Assembly: GCA_045642525.1 (NCBI GenBank)
Contig: JAZUIZ010000018.1
Location: 85,999 to 149,998 of the forward strand
DNA from: Colivicinus sp045642525
GTDB lineage: Bacteria; Bacillota_I; Bacilli_A; Erysipelotrichales; Erysipelotrichaceae
DNA: 64,000 bases
Direction of reading: 5' to 3'
Part shown: positions 1-10,775 of the stretch, piece after piece
Layout of the letters: every line of letters begins with the position of its first letter
How positions within the stretch are numbered: the first letter of the stretch is position 1
Translations under genes and position numbers: made by a program
Notes under the pieces: model-generated
Databases searched by the model: none
Told to the model about the DNA's origin: nothing
Seen by the model: the letters and a program-made list of their open reading frames with translations, nothing else

Positions 1-1
1 C

Positions 2-3000
2 TTAGATGTACATGACATTAGAGTAGTAAATAGAGGATCATGCGCTGCTGGATGTATTGGTCAAACATCAGGCATGGTTGTAAGTATGAGCAATTGTAAA
101 TATAAAGACATTAATGTTTCATACTCTAAAGCTAATGTAGGTGTATCGGGTGAATACAAATCAGGTGGTGTAATTGGCTTTATAGAAAATTCAGATAGCT
201 TTACTTGCGAAAATGTTGACGCTAGCGATATCTATGCAAGAGCATCAAGATATGTCGGTGGATTTGTTGGCCAAATAGAAAACAAACAATCAAAGAAATA
301 CAACGTTGTTTTCCACAACTGTCATTTTGATAACTTCAAAGTAGTTCAACAATATCTAGATACTAATTCTGGAATAGTTGGTGGTGTTGTTGGTGAAGTT
401 TCATATATGAACGCATATGGAGATGATGGAACAACTATTACTAACATGGACGTCGTTTCCAATGCTGGTATTGCTGGTGGATTTGTTGGATATATGTACC
501 AATCTACAGATTATGCAGATCGTTTCATTGGCTCTCAAGCTGTTTCAACTTGGTCTGAAGATTCTCAAGAATACAAAAAATTGAAGTACATTTCTTCAAC
601 TGGTTCACAATATATTAATACAGGTGTTATTCCTGATTCTAAGACAAGAGTTGAAGTAATTGCTGAATGTGATACTGGTACTTCTATATTTGGTATACAT
701 GCTACTAACCAATACTTTAACTACACAGCAAATGCTACATATAACATAATTAGATTAGGTTCAAAGACAAAAGAAAATATGCTTCCATTACTATTAGGAA
801 AATACACTAAGATAGATTTCTGGAAGGGTGTTGATCGTTATACACAAGATGCAGCTGGTAATTGGGTATTACAAGCAAATGGTAGCAACACTGGAGATCC
901 AGCTGCTGAAAAGGCTGCTGGAAACATGTTCCATAAAGGAGATTTAGTTGATGCTATGAGCTGTGACTTCCCTCCTACAACTTTGCCTATATTCTTGTTT
1001 GCAAGAAATTACAATAATGGTATTAACGATGCCATGACTGGTAAGATTTACGAATGTAAGATTTGGCAAAATTGTACAGATGGAGAAAACGGTACTCTTG
1101 TAAGACACTTTATTCCTGTACAACGTACTATTGATAGTGTTAATGGTATGCTTGATATTACTGGTACAGCATATGAAGCTGGAACTTCAGATATTATAAC
1201 TGGAACATTCTATCCTAATAAAGGATCTGGTGCATTTAATGCTGGATATATAGAAGAAAGTGTAGGAGATTATACAGATTTAGAATATCTACAATCAAAT
1301 GGTACTCAATGGATTGATACTGGAGTTGCTATTGAAGATGGTGATGAAGCAAAAGGTATCAAGTTCGAATTTGATGCTATTGTATATAAACAAAACTTCT
1401 GTCGTGTATTTGGTTTCTATAGCAGTGATATTTCATCAAGATTATTACTTCAATCATGTGCTTCAAACGGATATGAATTATACTTTGCTAGTGGTTCTAA
1501 ACGTGTTTCTGATAATAAGACGATATATGGTCAAAAACAACACTATGAAGTTCAAGTAAAGAGTGGAAATACATATGTTAAGATTGATGGACAAGAAGTA
1601 TTGCACAATGATAGTACTGTTTCTTTATCACATGGTCCAACTATTGGTTTGTTCAACTTATTGACTTCTTCTCATACATTGTTTAACGATAATAACAATA
1701 AAGGTTTAACTTTATACAATATGAAGATTACCAAAGGTGATGAAGTTGTTCGTAACTACAAGCCTGTTAAACGTAATTCAGATGAAACATTTGGAATGCT
1801 TGATACAGAAAATAATGTATTCTATGGCAGCAGTAGTGCAACTGTATTTACTCCTGGATATAAAGGAAATTCTTCAAGTGAAGGATACAACCACGAGATT
1901 CTAAATATTGATGGTGTTCATATTAGAACATATGGACACTATGTTGGTGGTGTAATGGGTAGAACTGGCCAAGTCGGTAATGACCCTTATACTGTCCAAA
2001 ATTGTAAAGTTGATAATGTTGTTATAGAAGTATTAAGAAATAGTGGCGATATCCAAGACATTGGTGGTGCAGCTGGAAACTGTGCTGCAATACATGATGT
2101 TGTTATTGGAAATAAACAAGTTGCTGAAAATGTTTCTGTTCCTGGTGCTGGTGGATCTGTTGCTGGTGTCGAACATAAACCAAGCGTTGTAATTACTGGC
2201 AATAGTACATATCATATCGGTGGCGCTGTAGGCTTATTAGGTATAGGCAATAGCCATAATGCTAATGTTAAAGAGTCATATAATGTTGAAGTTTATAATG
2301 CTAAACTTGAAAGTTGGAACTTAAACCGTGATAGAATAGGCGGTATCGCTGGATATGTATATAGTAATGATGTTCACGATTGTTTAGTTGAAAACGTTAC
2401 TATCAACGGATGTAGCTGTGATGGTGGTATTGTTGGCTTTAGACCAAATAGATCAGAAACATTTAACTTAACATATAACAATACAGTTAAAGATTCTATT
2501 ATTACTGGTTATAACACTGATGCTGCTAACAAAGACTATGAAGTTACAGATACTGACAGCCGTGGTGTTGGTGGTATAGTTGGTTTCCATATGATAGAAA
2601 ATGTTCATGCTCCAATATATGGCAATACAGTTGAAAACTGTGTACTAGCAAGTAACATGCGTATTGGTGGTATAGTCGGTGCAACCAAATATACAGATGT
2701 TTATGACAATAAAGTTATTGATACAACTATTCTTTCTACAACAGGTAGAAGTGTAGGTGGTGTCGTTGGTTATTATCCAACTACTAAAAACTATCTACGT
2801 AGTATTTATAGAAATGTTGTTGAAGCTTCTATGGATGAAAGTACTGGATCATTCTCTACTAGATCTTGGTCTGATTGGAGTGAAATCAATGACAAGTTGA
2901 CACAATGTTGTGATGAAACATATAAATTCTTCGATAAAAATGGTATTTTGGTTAATACAATCAATACTGTAAAAACAAATAGATATGACAAGATTAATGA

Positions 3001-6000
3001 AAGATTAACTAAATATCAAACAGCATACGATAATATTAAATCTAAGATTTCAAATGTAGGTGATTATCCTATGGCAGTATTAGGCAACGTTAGTGTTGCT
3101 GGTGATTTCTCAGATGAAAATGTTGGTGGTATTGTTGGTAACTTCCATGGTATGTCATTACATGACTGTTATGTTGGAAATAATGTATTAGTTGCAACTG
3201 TCGATACTTATTCAACAAGTGCTACTAATAAAGCTAATGTATCAACTGGTGGTTTAATTGGTTATACAACTGCTCCGGTAGATGCATCTAACACAGGCTA
3301 TTTGACTGATTATATTGAACTTGAATATATTGAAGCAACAGGACAATCTTGGATTAATCCAGGTTATACTGTTAACACTTCTACTAAAGTTGAATTTAAA
3401 TATTTACCAAATCCATCTTCAGGTAATACAAATAGTAACTGGTACACTGCAATTTTCGGTGGTGCATGGAGTGGCAATCAATTCTTATTGGATACTCAAA
3501 GCAATAAGTTATATTTCCATGCTCCTGGCACTGTATTATGGAGTTCTATAAATAATAGATATCCTCTTGCTGGTACAATATATAAACAAGGAACTAATGT
3601 TTACCTTGATGTATATGAAGATAAAGCTGGTGGAAGACATTACACTAATCCATCTGCTCCATTAAGTGATACATATCTTGGTGCATTGTATATTTTGCAT
3701 GCTGGTGCAAACAAATATAATGCTGAAGGTAAACTATATTACTTCAGAATATATGATGGCGAAACAATTGTTCGTGATATGATCCCAGTTGTTAGAAGAG
3801 CTGATGGTGAAGTCGGAATGTATGATAAAGTAAATCATAAATTCTATGGCTCAGCAGGCACTGGTAAGTTTGTTGCTGGATATTCACAACAACCTGTTTC
3901 GAATATCAATGAATATAAGACATATACAAGGGGTTCTGATACATACGAAGCTGTTGATTATGTGTTGTCTGATGGTGCTTTAAGTATCGACACTGGTATT
4001 AAACCTACAAATGAAGTTAAATGGGAATTAGATTATCAATTTGTTAATAAACTTGGTAAGAATACAAGTAATCATAATGAAGATACTGAAGCCCAAGTAG
4101 GTACTGGACCAGCTAATGATAAGCAAAGATTCTTAGTATATGTATCTAAAGCTAATGCTACATATATGTTTGGTATAGGAAAGACTTATGATACAACGAT
4201 TCCTATTGATTATAGAAGACATTTATTCACAATGGATGTTCATGGTACATCGTTCAAGATTGATGACAATAATTTCGCTTATGCTGATCAAGCTACGAAA
4301 GATGCTACTAAGTCAGCATTAACTCTTGGATCTAACCCAACTATTAGGTTGTTTACTAGAGATACTCAAAATGTCAACCATGCTGCTAAATTATATTCTT
4401 CAAAAATAACTGACTATGTAAAGAATGATCCAGATGATGGAAGTTTCAATGAAAAAGTATTGCAATATTTAGTTCCAGTTAGAAAAGTAGCAGAGACATA
4501 TAATGATGCTAGTGGAGTAGAACAAAAGTATTATACTTATTACTTATTAGATATCAAGGATGTTGATGAAACTACTAACACTGTACCAAGTGATGCTAAA
4601 TTATTAACTGCTACTGGTTTATCTGGCGGTTATGATGGTGCTAATGTTGGAAGAAACGATGGAGTCACAACCGATCAATATATCTACGATTGTGTTGTAG
4701 GTGCTAATGTTCTTTCAACTGTTACTAATGCTGGCGCAAACTATCAATCAGATGCTCATACAGCTAAAGAAGCAACTGGTGGTATTATCGGATGTTATGG
4801 TCTAACTGGTTATAGCCAAAAGACTGCGAGCGCTAAAGAAATTATGGAAAACCATAATGGTGGTACTGCTGGTGTAGCTGGAAATACAATGCATATTTAT
4901 AATGGACGTGATGTTAACTTATTGAAGGGTCCAAATGCTCAATCAATATATAACTTCTTGTTTACTGGTAGTGTTTCCGCAAATAATAATGCTTCATTCG
5001 GTGTCGGTGGCGCTGTTGTAACAGAATTAAGCAGTACAACAATTGGCCAAATCGAAAATGGTATAACAAACAAAGAATGGATTATCAGAGGTGATCATGG
5101 TTCGCCAGATATGTTGCTATATTACAACAAGAATGGCGCAGCTAGCACTAATCCAATAACTATTACTACAGAAAATGTATTCTATAAAGTTTCTGATTCT
5201 TCAACTGCAGATGAATTAACTACTAATGAAATCGCAAAAGATACAACTACTGGAAATCCAATACTATATCTAAATGCATATACTACTGCAAGACACGCAG
5301 GTATTGGTAGATTAAGAGTAAGTGCTTCTTCAGAGATTCATACTGTAAATTCTTCTGGAACTTATGATTCAAATGGTTTGAATGTCATGACTGATTCTTC
5401 TGCTAGAACATATGAAACAATTACCGCAGTAGATCCTACATATGATTACATTGCAGGATATTCAGTTTCAACTGGCACATTAACTGGAGACGATGCTGTT
5501 AAGGGTAAATTCTACTATGGTAAAGCTAATACTGGTTCTATGGAATTAGGTAGCAGAGATCCAAGAAGTGACACAGAAACATATAAGTCAACTGGAAAGT
5601 GGTGGAATGAAATATTAGGTGGAACTAAGCCAGTTACATTGACTGCTCCTGCTCCTAAACTAAAACTAAATTCTGTCAAAGTACAAACTGATGCAGCTAA
5701 ACTAATAGATCAAATGATTGTTTATTCATCAGGTATTGATACATTCAATATTGAATTGCCAACTCTTCCTGGAGATAGTGTTGATTATAAGATTACAACA
5801 TTAGATTCAACAATCTCTGGAACATGGCCAAGCAATCAAAAGACTATGTCATTTAGCTTTGATTATAATAGTGGAGTTACTATTGAACTTAAGTGTGGTG
5901 ATGATACTTGCGAAAAGACTCTAAGAAGCAAAGATATCGCAAGAACAGTAATGACTTATGGTAACTCATACTGGTACTTATACAATGGAAAGGCTATTGA

Positions 6001-7291
6001 TTCTCACAAGAGATCAATTAACGATAATGTTACATTTATCCATATGTATGATGGAAAACTACTAGATTCTAATGGAAATATCTATAGTGCATCTAATGGT
6101 TCTCCTGCTGGTACTGCAAGAACATTATCTAGAATAGAAGCTAAACCATTGTGGAGTGGTATGGTAAATACTGATGGTCAAACTCACTTAGTTAAGACTT
6201 TCGCAACATATTCATTAAGTGATGATATGAACATTAATGCTAGATTATATGTAAAGAACAGCACATTATTCACATTATCAACATCAGAAAATATTGTTGG
6301 CGGACCAGTTGTGGATGTATATGGCGATAAGTTATACGCAACTGTACTTGTTAAGACTAATGAATTAGTAAATCTTGGTTCTAAATTGTATTATCCTGAA
6401 AACTTCAAGACTTATAGTATTAAGGAAATCAGTAATACTGTTAATTACACTGGCCACTATATGCTTGTTCGTTACACAGATGATACACTTGTGATATTTG
6501 ATTACATGAATGGTACAGCAGTTGATGCATTATATGTACAACCATCAATTGTTCAATCATTCGGTTCGTTCTTGAAAGATAGTTTGAAGAAACTAACAAG
6601 ACCAAGTAGTGCTGGTGAGAAAGAAAGTGGTATTATTTCTGATGCTCACAAGTACGAAAATACAGTTTCTCAAAGTCCTTCATATCAAGAGGCTCTTAAA
6701 GAACTTGATAAGAAGATCTATCCAGATTACGACACAACTCAAAAGGATATTATTGAACCTGAAAAGAGTGATGAAACAGTAATTGTTGAAAATGATGATT
6801 TACACGAGGCTGATAAAACAATTATTGGTGAAAAGGATACTGAACACATTGGTAAACCTGATTCAGAAGATTCATTACTTGAAAATACTGAATACAACGA
6901 TATTAGTGATGATAGAGAATTTGTTGATGAAACAAATAAACATCCTGATACAAAAGATCCTAAATCTAGTGAAGACGGATCTGGTGTAGAAGTATATGAT
7001 ATTAAGAACAGCTATGTTGCTTTATTCAACGAAGAAAATGACAAAGCTGAAATATATGATGCTGGCGACATATTGTCTAAACCTATTGAAGAATGTGTTT
7101 CTGAAGAAGAAAAAGCAGCAATGCTTGAAAAACTAGGATTGAAGACAATAATACCAGCTAGAGAACAAGTATCTCAAAATACTGCAAATGGAATTATGCT
7201 AATCGTATTAATTGTGTTTGCTCTAGTTATGTTAATCAGTATATTGTTCTACATAAGAAGACGTAACTTCGCCGAGAATAGAGGAGAATAG
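2..7291 (+). CDS. Giant membrane-anchored surface protein, 5' end outside window
   Basis: The reading frame is open from the left edge, so this is the C-terminal 2429 residues of a larger protein. It contains about fourteen short GG-(I/V)-(V/I/A)-G motifs spaced by Ser/Thr/Asn-rich, beta-prone sequence, like GLUG-type repeats of surface adhesins. Between them lie four copies of a LamG-like module (nt about 576-1253, 1278-1862, 3318-3890, 3948-4640). Each module begins with a Y(I/L)xSxGxQxIxTG-like motif, and most end with an R-x-x-x-PV motif. An acidic Asp/Glu linker (nt about 6700-6980) precedes one C-terminal transmembrane helix (nt about 7192-7255) and an RRR cytoplasmic tail. There is no LPxTG sortase motif, so I infer direct membrane anchoring. 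The stop lies 10 nt before the next gene, so it probably shares an operon with the signalling genes downstream. Binding target unknown. Confidence 0.85.
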   Translation, partial: LDVHDIRVVNRGSCAAGCIGQTSGMVVSMSNCKYKDINVSYSKANVGVSGEYKSGGVIGFIENSDSFTCENVDASDIYARASRYVGGFVGQIENKQSKKYNVVFHNCHFDNFKVVQQYLDTNSGIVGGVVGEVSYMNAYGDDGTTITNMDVVSNAGIAGGFVGYMYQSTDYADRFIGSQAVSTWSEDSQEYKKLKYISSTGSQYINTGVIPDSKTRVEVIAECDTGTSIFGIHATNQYFNYTANATYNIIRLGSKTKENMLPLLLGKYTKIDFWKGVDRYTQDAAGNWVLQANGSNTGDPAAEKAAGNMFHKGDLVDAMSCDFPPTTLPIFLFARNYNNGINDAMTGKIYECKIWQNCTDGENGTLVRHFIPVQRTIDSVNGMLDITGTAYEAGTSDIITGTFYPNKGSGAFNAGYIEESVGDYTDLEYLQSNGTQWIDTGVAIEDGDEAKGIKFEFDAIVYKQNFCRVFGFYSSDISSRLLLQSCASNGYELYFASGSKRVSDNKTIYGQKQHYEVQVKSGNTYVKIDGQEVLHNDSTVSLSHGPTIGLFNLLTSSHTLFNDNNNKGLTLYNMKITKGDEVVRNYKPVKRNSDETFGMLDTENNVFYGSSSATVFTPGYKGNSSSEGYNHEILNIDGVHIRTYGHYVGGVMGRTGQVGNDPYTVQNCKVDNVVIEVLRNSGDIQDIGGAAGNCAAIHDVVIGNKQVAENVSVPGAGGSVAGVEHKPSVVITGNSTYHIGGAVGLLGIGNSHNANVKESYNVEVYNAKLESWNLNRDRIGGIAGYVYSNDVHDCLVENVTINGCSCDGGIVGFRPNRSETFNLTYNNTVKDSIITGYNTDAANKDYEVTDTDSRGVGGIVGFHMIENVHAPIYGNTVENCVLASNMRIGGIVGATKYTDVYDNKVIDTTILSTTGRSVGGVVGYYPTTKNYLRSIYRNVVEASMDESTGSFSTRSWSDWSEINDKLTQCCDETYKFFDKNGILVNTINTVKTNRYDKINERLTKYQTAYDNIKSKISNVGDYPMAVLGNVSVAGDFSDENVGGIVGNFHGMSLHDCYVGNNVLVATVDTYSTSATNKANVSTGGLIGYTTAPVDASNTGYLTDYIELEYIEATGQSWINPGYTVNTSTKVEFKYLPNPSSGNTNSNWYTAIFGGAWSGNQFLLDTQSNKLYFHAPGTVLWSSINNRYPLAGTIYKQGTNVYLDVYEDKAGGRHYTNPSAPLSDTYLGALYILHAGANKYNAEGKLYYFRIYDGETIVRDMIPVVRRADGEVGMYDKVNHKFYGSAGTGKFVAGYSQQPVSNINEYKTYTRGSDTYEAVDYVLSDGALSIDTGIKPTNEVKWELDYQFVNKLGKNTSNHNEDTEAQVGTGPANDKQRFLVYVSKANATYMFGIGKTYDTTIPIDYRRHLFTMDVHGTSFKIDDNNFAYADQATKDATKSALTLGSNPTIRLFTRDTQNVNHAAKLYSSKITDYVKNDPDDGSFNEKVLQYLVPVRKVAETYNDASGVEQKYYTYYLLDIKDVDETTNTVPSDAKLLTATGLSGGYDGANVGRNDGVTTDQYIYDCVVGANVLSTVTNAGANYQSDAHTAKEATGGIIGCYGLTGYSQKTASAKEIMENHNGGTAGVAGNTMHIYNGRDVNLLKGPNAQSIYNFLFTGSVSANNNASFGVGGAVVTELSSTTIGQIENGITNKEWIIRGDHGSPDMLLYYNKNGAASTNPITITTENVFYKVSDSSTADELTTNEIAKDTTTGNPILYLNAYTTARHAGIGRLRVSASSEIHTVNSSGTYDSNGLNVMTDSSARTYETITAVDPTYDYIAGYSVSTGTLTGDDAVKGKFYYGKANTGSMELGSRDPRSDTETYKSTGKWWNEILGGTKPVTLTAPAPKLKLNSVKVQTDAAKLIDQMIVYSSGIDTFNIELPTLPGDSVDYKITTLDSTISGTWPSNQKTMSFSFDYNSGVTIELKCGDDTCEKTLRSKDIARTVMTYGNSYWYLYNGKAIDSHKRSINDNVTFIHMYDGKLLDSNGNIYSASNGSPAGTARTLSRIEAKPLWSGMVNTDGQTHLVKTFATYSLSDDMNINARLYVKNSTLFTLSTSENIVGGPVVDVYGDKLYATVLVKTNELVNLGSKLYYPENFKTYSIKEISNTVNYTGHYMLVRYTDDTLVIFDYMNGTAVDALYVQPSIVQSFGSFLKDSLKKLTRPSSAGEKESGIISDAHKYENTVSQSPSYQEALKELDKKIYPDYDTTQKDIIEPEKSDETVIVENDDLHEADKTIIGEKDTEHIGKPDSEDSLLENTEYNDISDDREFVDETNKHPDTKDPKSSEDGSGVEVYDIKNSYVALFNEENDKAEIYDAGDILSKPIEECVSEEEKAAMLEKLGLKTIIPAREQVSQNTANGIMLIVLIVFALVMLISILFYIRRRNFAENRGE

Positions 7292-7301
7292 GAGATAGAA
7301 T

Positions 7302-8864
7302 ATGCAAGAAATATATCCAATACTAATATTAAGATCTGAAATAATGTGTATGATAATTCTCGTTTTTATAGCGCTTGCCTCAAAGCGCTATAAAATGGGA
7401 AAAGATAATACTATATTCGCAAGATTATTAATTTGTGCAATTATTCATGTTATCTTTGATATTATAACTGTCTTAACTATAAATAAGATTATTCCTACTA
7501 GTGATATGGCAAATAAAACGATTCATGTTTTCTTTTACTTATCTGCACTAATGTTTTCTTCAGAATTTTTGCATTATATATTAAATTTAGTTAAGCCAAA
7601 TAAAAAGATTGCAAATCATATAATATCTTATATATTCGTTGTATTATATGCGATTATTGTTTGGTTCCCATTTATGACAATAGAATTAAATGATTGGGTA
7701 GGCGGAACATATGCAAGTTCTGGAATTGCAGCAATTGCTGGATACGGATGTGCATTCATCAACTTTATATATGGCTTTATTCTTATGTTCTTATATCGTA
7801 AAAAAATAAAAGAAAATATAATGGCTACATTATTCCCTATGACATTCGTAGCTATTTTGTTGGTTGTTCTTCAAATATTTGTGCAGTCATTATTGTTTAC
7901 TGGTGCTGCTGTTACTATTATTACTATTGGATTCTTTTTCTCGTCTGATAGCCCAGCACAAGTATTTAAGCAAAAAAATAAAGATGAAGCATTGTCTTTA
8001 ATTAAAACTAATGCACAATACAAAGAAGATTTAATAAAATATAACGAAGAATTTATTAAGAATAAAGAAAAGAATTTTGTTTTCATTCAAATATCTATAG
8101 ACAATTTATCTAATGTAAATGATTCTTTAGGTCATTTAATTGGTGATGACTATATATTGCAAATTGTTGAAAGTGCTGTACATAATTTTAAAGATGCTGT
8201 TGCTATATATCGTATCAATGGTCCAGATTTCAGTGTAGTATATAGAGAATCCACTGAAGAAATTGTCAAAAATGATATTAGAGCATTTAATACTGATATT
8301 AAGGTAAACTCTTCAAGTGCTCCATATGAAACTAAAGTATCTATTGGCTATGCTGTTTCTAATGATAATTACAATAATATTAATGAAGTTATTAGTGCTG
8401 TTAGTTATTCATTATATACAAATAGAGAATCATCTAGAGATGGTTCTGAAATGATAGATGTAGAAGGTGTGTCTATAAATGTTATAGGTTTAAATAACTT
8501 CATGTTTGATGCCTTGTTGATTGCCGATAACAACGATCACCCATACATTATTAATTTAAATACAAACGTTATGCGTATCACACCAAAATGGAAGGAAGAA
8601 TTTGGACTTCCAAATGACATCATGTATGATTTAGCAACAACATGGATTAATCACATACATCCAGATGATCGTCAAAAATTTATTGATGATTTCACTGCTG
8701 CTGTAAATGGTAATAAGCCAACACATGATTGCGATTATCGTGCTATGAATAAAGATGGCAAATATATCAAATGTTCATGCCATGGAGCACCATTTAAAGA
8801 CGAAGATGGTAACTTGCTTTTTGCTGGACATATGTATACACTAGGGGAGGCTGACTCAGATTAG
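7302..8864 (+). CDS. Multi-TM protein with degenerate GGDEF domain and C-terminal PAS domain
   Basis: This 520-residue protein starts with about seven hydrophobic helices (residues about 5-220). A GGDEF-like fold follows (about 245-385), with the typical IDNLSNVNDSLGHLIGDDYI segment. The active-site signature is N-G-P-D-F (about residue 306) instead of GG(D/E)EF, so cyclase activity is probably lost. The last 120 residues look like a PAS_3 sensor domain (HIHPDDRQKF motif and a DEDGNLLFAG end). The start has a nearby purine-rich Shine-Dalgarno (GGAGA) overlapping the end of the surface-protein gene. It lies first in a trio with two EAL-type proteins, so a c-di-GMP receptor or regulatory role is inferred. 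Confidence 0.8.
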   Translation: MQEIYPILILRSEIMCMIILVFIALASKRYKMGKDNTIFARLLICAIIHVIFDIITVLTINKIIPTSDMANKTIHVFFYLSALMFSSEFLHYILNLVKPNKKIANHIISYIFVVLYAIIVWFPFMTIELNDWVGGTYASSGIAAIAGYGCAFINFIYGFILMFLYRKKIKENIMATLFPMTFVAILLVVLQIFVQSLLFTGAAVTIITIGFFFSSDSPAQVFKQKNKDEALSLIKTNAQYKEDLIKYNEEFIKNKEKNFVFIQISIDNLSNVNDSLGHLIGDDYILQIVESAVHNFKDAVAIYRINGPDFSVVYRESTEEIVKNDIRAFNTDIKVNSSSAPYETKVSIGYAVSNDNYNNINEVISAVSYSLYTNRESSRDGSEMIDVEGVSINVIGLNNFMFDALLIADNNDHPYIINLNTNVMRITPKWKEEFGLPNDIMYDLATTWINHIHPDDRQKFIDDFTAAVNGNKPTHDCDYRAMNKDGKYIKCSCHGAPFKDEDGNLLFAGHMYTLGEADSD

Positions 8865-8870
8865 TAGATT

Positions 8871-10775
8871 ATGTCAATATTTTCGCAAACCGTTGCACTT
8901 ATAATGACCTTATTTATAATCATTATTTGGTCATTTAATAAAAAATTAGACTCATTCACTGATGGAATCTTTATTTTTGCATCGATTGCGGCTTTTGTTA
9001 GCATTTTTCTTGATATTATGTGTCAGTTTGTAGCTTCTGAGAAGTATTTTGCAGTTGATTATATTTGGAAAATAGTAACATTAAAAGCATATTTAATATC
9101 TATTCCAACATATATATACGCTATTGCCTTATATATAAATAAAATATCATTCCCACAATCGAAATATATAAAAATAAGATTAATTCTATTTTTTGTATTA
9201 GTTGCTGATGCAATTGTTATTTGTTTATTAAATTCTAGTTTTGAATATTACGAAAAATGTTCTATACCAATTGGACCTTCAACTTTGTTTACTTATATTT
9301 CTTGTTTTGTATTTGCTGTTGCATTGCTTATTGAATTGCTTGTTCATAAAAAACGTTTAGATAAATGGCCATTTTTCGCAAGCATACTTTGGATTTTATC
9401 ATTTTTATTAGGAGGAGTATTCCAATTTATTTTAATAAATATAATATACACTCCTGTTGTTAGTTTGTTTGTTTCAATTGGAATATTGTTGCTTTATACA
9501 GTCGTTGAAAATCCAGGCAATAAATTTGATTATGATGCCAATTGTTTTCACTACGAATCATTTATTAAATATATTACCGAAGTAATTGATAGTAAGGAAA
9601 TTCAAACAGTTTTATTTGTTAGTATGTCTGAAAAAAACACTGGTTCTTTATACTATATTAAACAAGTGTTTAAAGAATTGGTGTTCTTATATGAAAGAAA
9701 AAATAATATAAAAATATTTTCTGGTTATTCTGATGAATTAATTGTTACAGCAAAAGATTTTGTTGATATTCAAAATGTTGCATCTAATATATCAAGATGT
9801 ATGTTTAAAGTTGAAAAAGAAAATCAAAATAAAGCAAGTTTCAATGCTTCTATATTGTTATTCCCTGATATTAGTTATATTGACTCATATCAATTATTAA
9901 GAACTGTCTTTGATGCATACAAAGCAAGTGGTAGTTTGACTAATGAAAGTATATCAATTGAAACAATTGATGAACAAAAAATTATTGGCTTTAAAAAAGA
10001 CATTAATATTGCCAATGAAATCGATGAAGCATTTAAAAACGATAGAGTTGTTTTGGAATATCAGCCACTTACAAATAAAGATCCTAATAAAGCAATAGAT
10101 GTAGAAGCTGTTGCTGTAATAAAAAACGACAATGGAAAAATTTTGTATCCTATTGATTATTATATGGTTGCTGAAAAATATAATAGGTATTTGCAAATTG
10201 ATGATATTTCTTTTAGAAAAGTATGTAAGACAATTTATAAGATTTCTAAATCAAGAAATAAATTAGGTGTTGTACTTGTGCGTGTTTCTGTTCAAGCTTT
10301 AGAAAAAGAGGAAATATGTCAAGAATTTATTGATATTACAATTAACGAGAGCGTTTCTCGTTCGAATATTTGTTTTGAAATCACAAATGCTAGTGCCATT
10401 CTTCAAAAAGAAAAACTATTGAAAAATATTGCTTTACTTCAAAAAGAAGGATTCAGTTTTGCGATAGGTGGATTTGGATCTGGCGAATCAAATCTAAACT
10501 ACTTCATTGATTTGCCAATGCAAATTGTTAAATTCGATCAATCCGTTTTAGATAATGCTGTTGCTGATAAAAAGGCTGCAATGATTATGAAAGATGTTAC
10601 AGATTTAGCACATGCTTTAGATTTTAAAGTTGTAGCTGTTGGAATAAAGAATAGCGAAGAAAAGAAGTTTGTTGATGAATGTGGCATTGAAATGATGATT
10701 GGAAATTATTTCTCTCCATTGATTTCAGAGAATAATTTTATTGATATGGTTACTATGAAGGAGGATATACTATGA
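8871..10775 (+). CDS. Multi-TM protein with catalytically degenerate EAL domain
   Basis: This 634-residue protein has about seven N-terminal hydrophobic helices (residues 1-215), a poorly conserved middle (possible remnant GGDEF, about 230-375) and an EAL-type fold (about 390-630). Compared with the intact EAL protein encoded next door, key residues are replaced: EAL is EAV (about 410), the VNLS Asn is Arg (VRVS), DDFGSG is GGFGSG (about 531), AEGVE is AVGIK and QGYYF is IGNYF. With both metal-binding Asp residues gone, phosphodiesterase activity is very unlikely. Proteins of this type often bind c-di-GMP as receptors, but that is inference here. The stop overlaps the next start (ATGA), which indicates translational coupling. 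Confidence 0.85.
   Translation: MSIFSQTVALIMTLFIIIIWSFNKKLDSFTDGIFIFASIAAFVSIFLDIMCQFVASEKYFAVDYIWKIVTLKAYLISIPTYIYAIALYINKISFPQSKYIKIRLILFFVLVADAIVICLLNSSFEYYEKCSIPIGPSTLFTYISCFVFAVALLIELLVHKKRLDKWPFFASILWILSFLLGGVFQFILINIIYTPVVSLFVSIGILLLYTVVENPGNKFDYDANCFHYESFIKYITEVIDSKEIQTVLFVSMSEKNTGSLYYIKQVFKELVFLYERKNNIKIFSGYSDELIVTAKDFVDIQNVASNISRCMFKVEKENQNKASFNASILLFPDISYIDSYQLLRTVFDAYKASGSLTNESISIETIDEQKIIGFKKDINIANEIDEAFKNDRVVLEYQPLTNKDPNKAIDVEAVAVIKNDNGKILYPIDYYMVAEKYNRYLQIDDISFRKVCKTIYKISKSRNKLGVVLVRVSVQALEKEEICQEFIDITINESVSRSNICFEITNASAILQKEKLLKNIALLQKEGFSFAIGGFGSGESNLNYFIDLPMQIVKFDQSVLDNAVADKKAAMIMKDVTDLAHALDFKVVAVGIKNSEEKKFVDECGIEMMIGNYFSPLISENNFIDMVTMKEDIL

Noticed and set aside
1299..1559. 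Small alternate-frame ORFs within the surface-protein gene
   Set aside because: They overlap fully with the long frame, have no start signals and only reflect low stop density in this repetitive sequence.
7150..7291. Sortase (LPxTG) anchor in the giant surface protein
   Set aside because: No LPxTG-like motif precedes the C-terminal helix; only the helix and an RRR tail are present.
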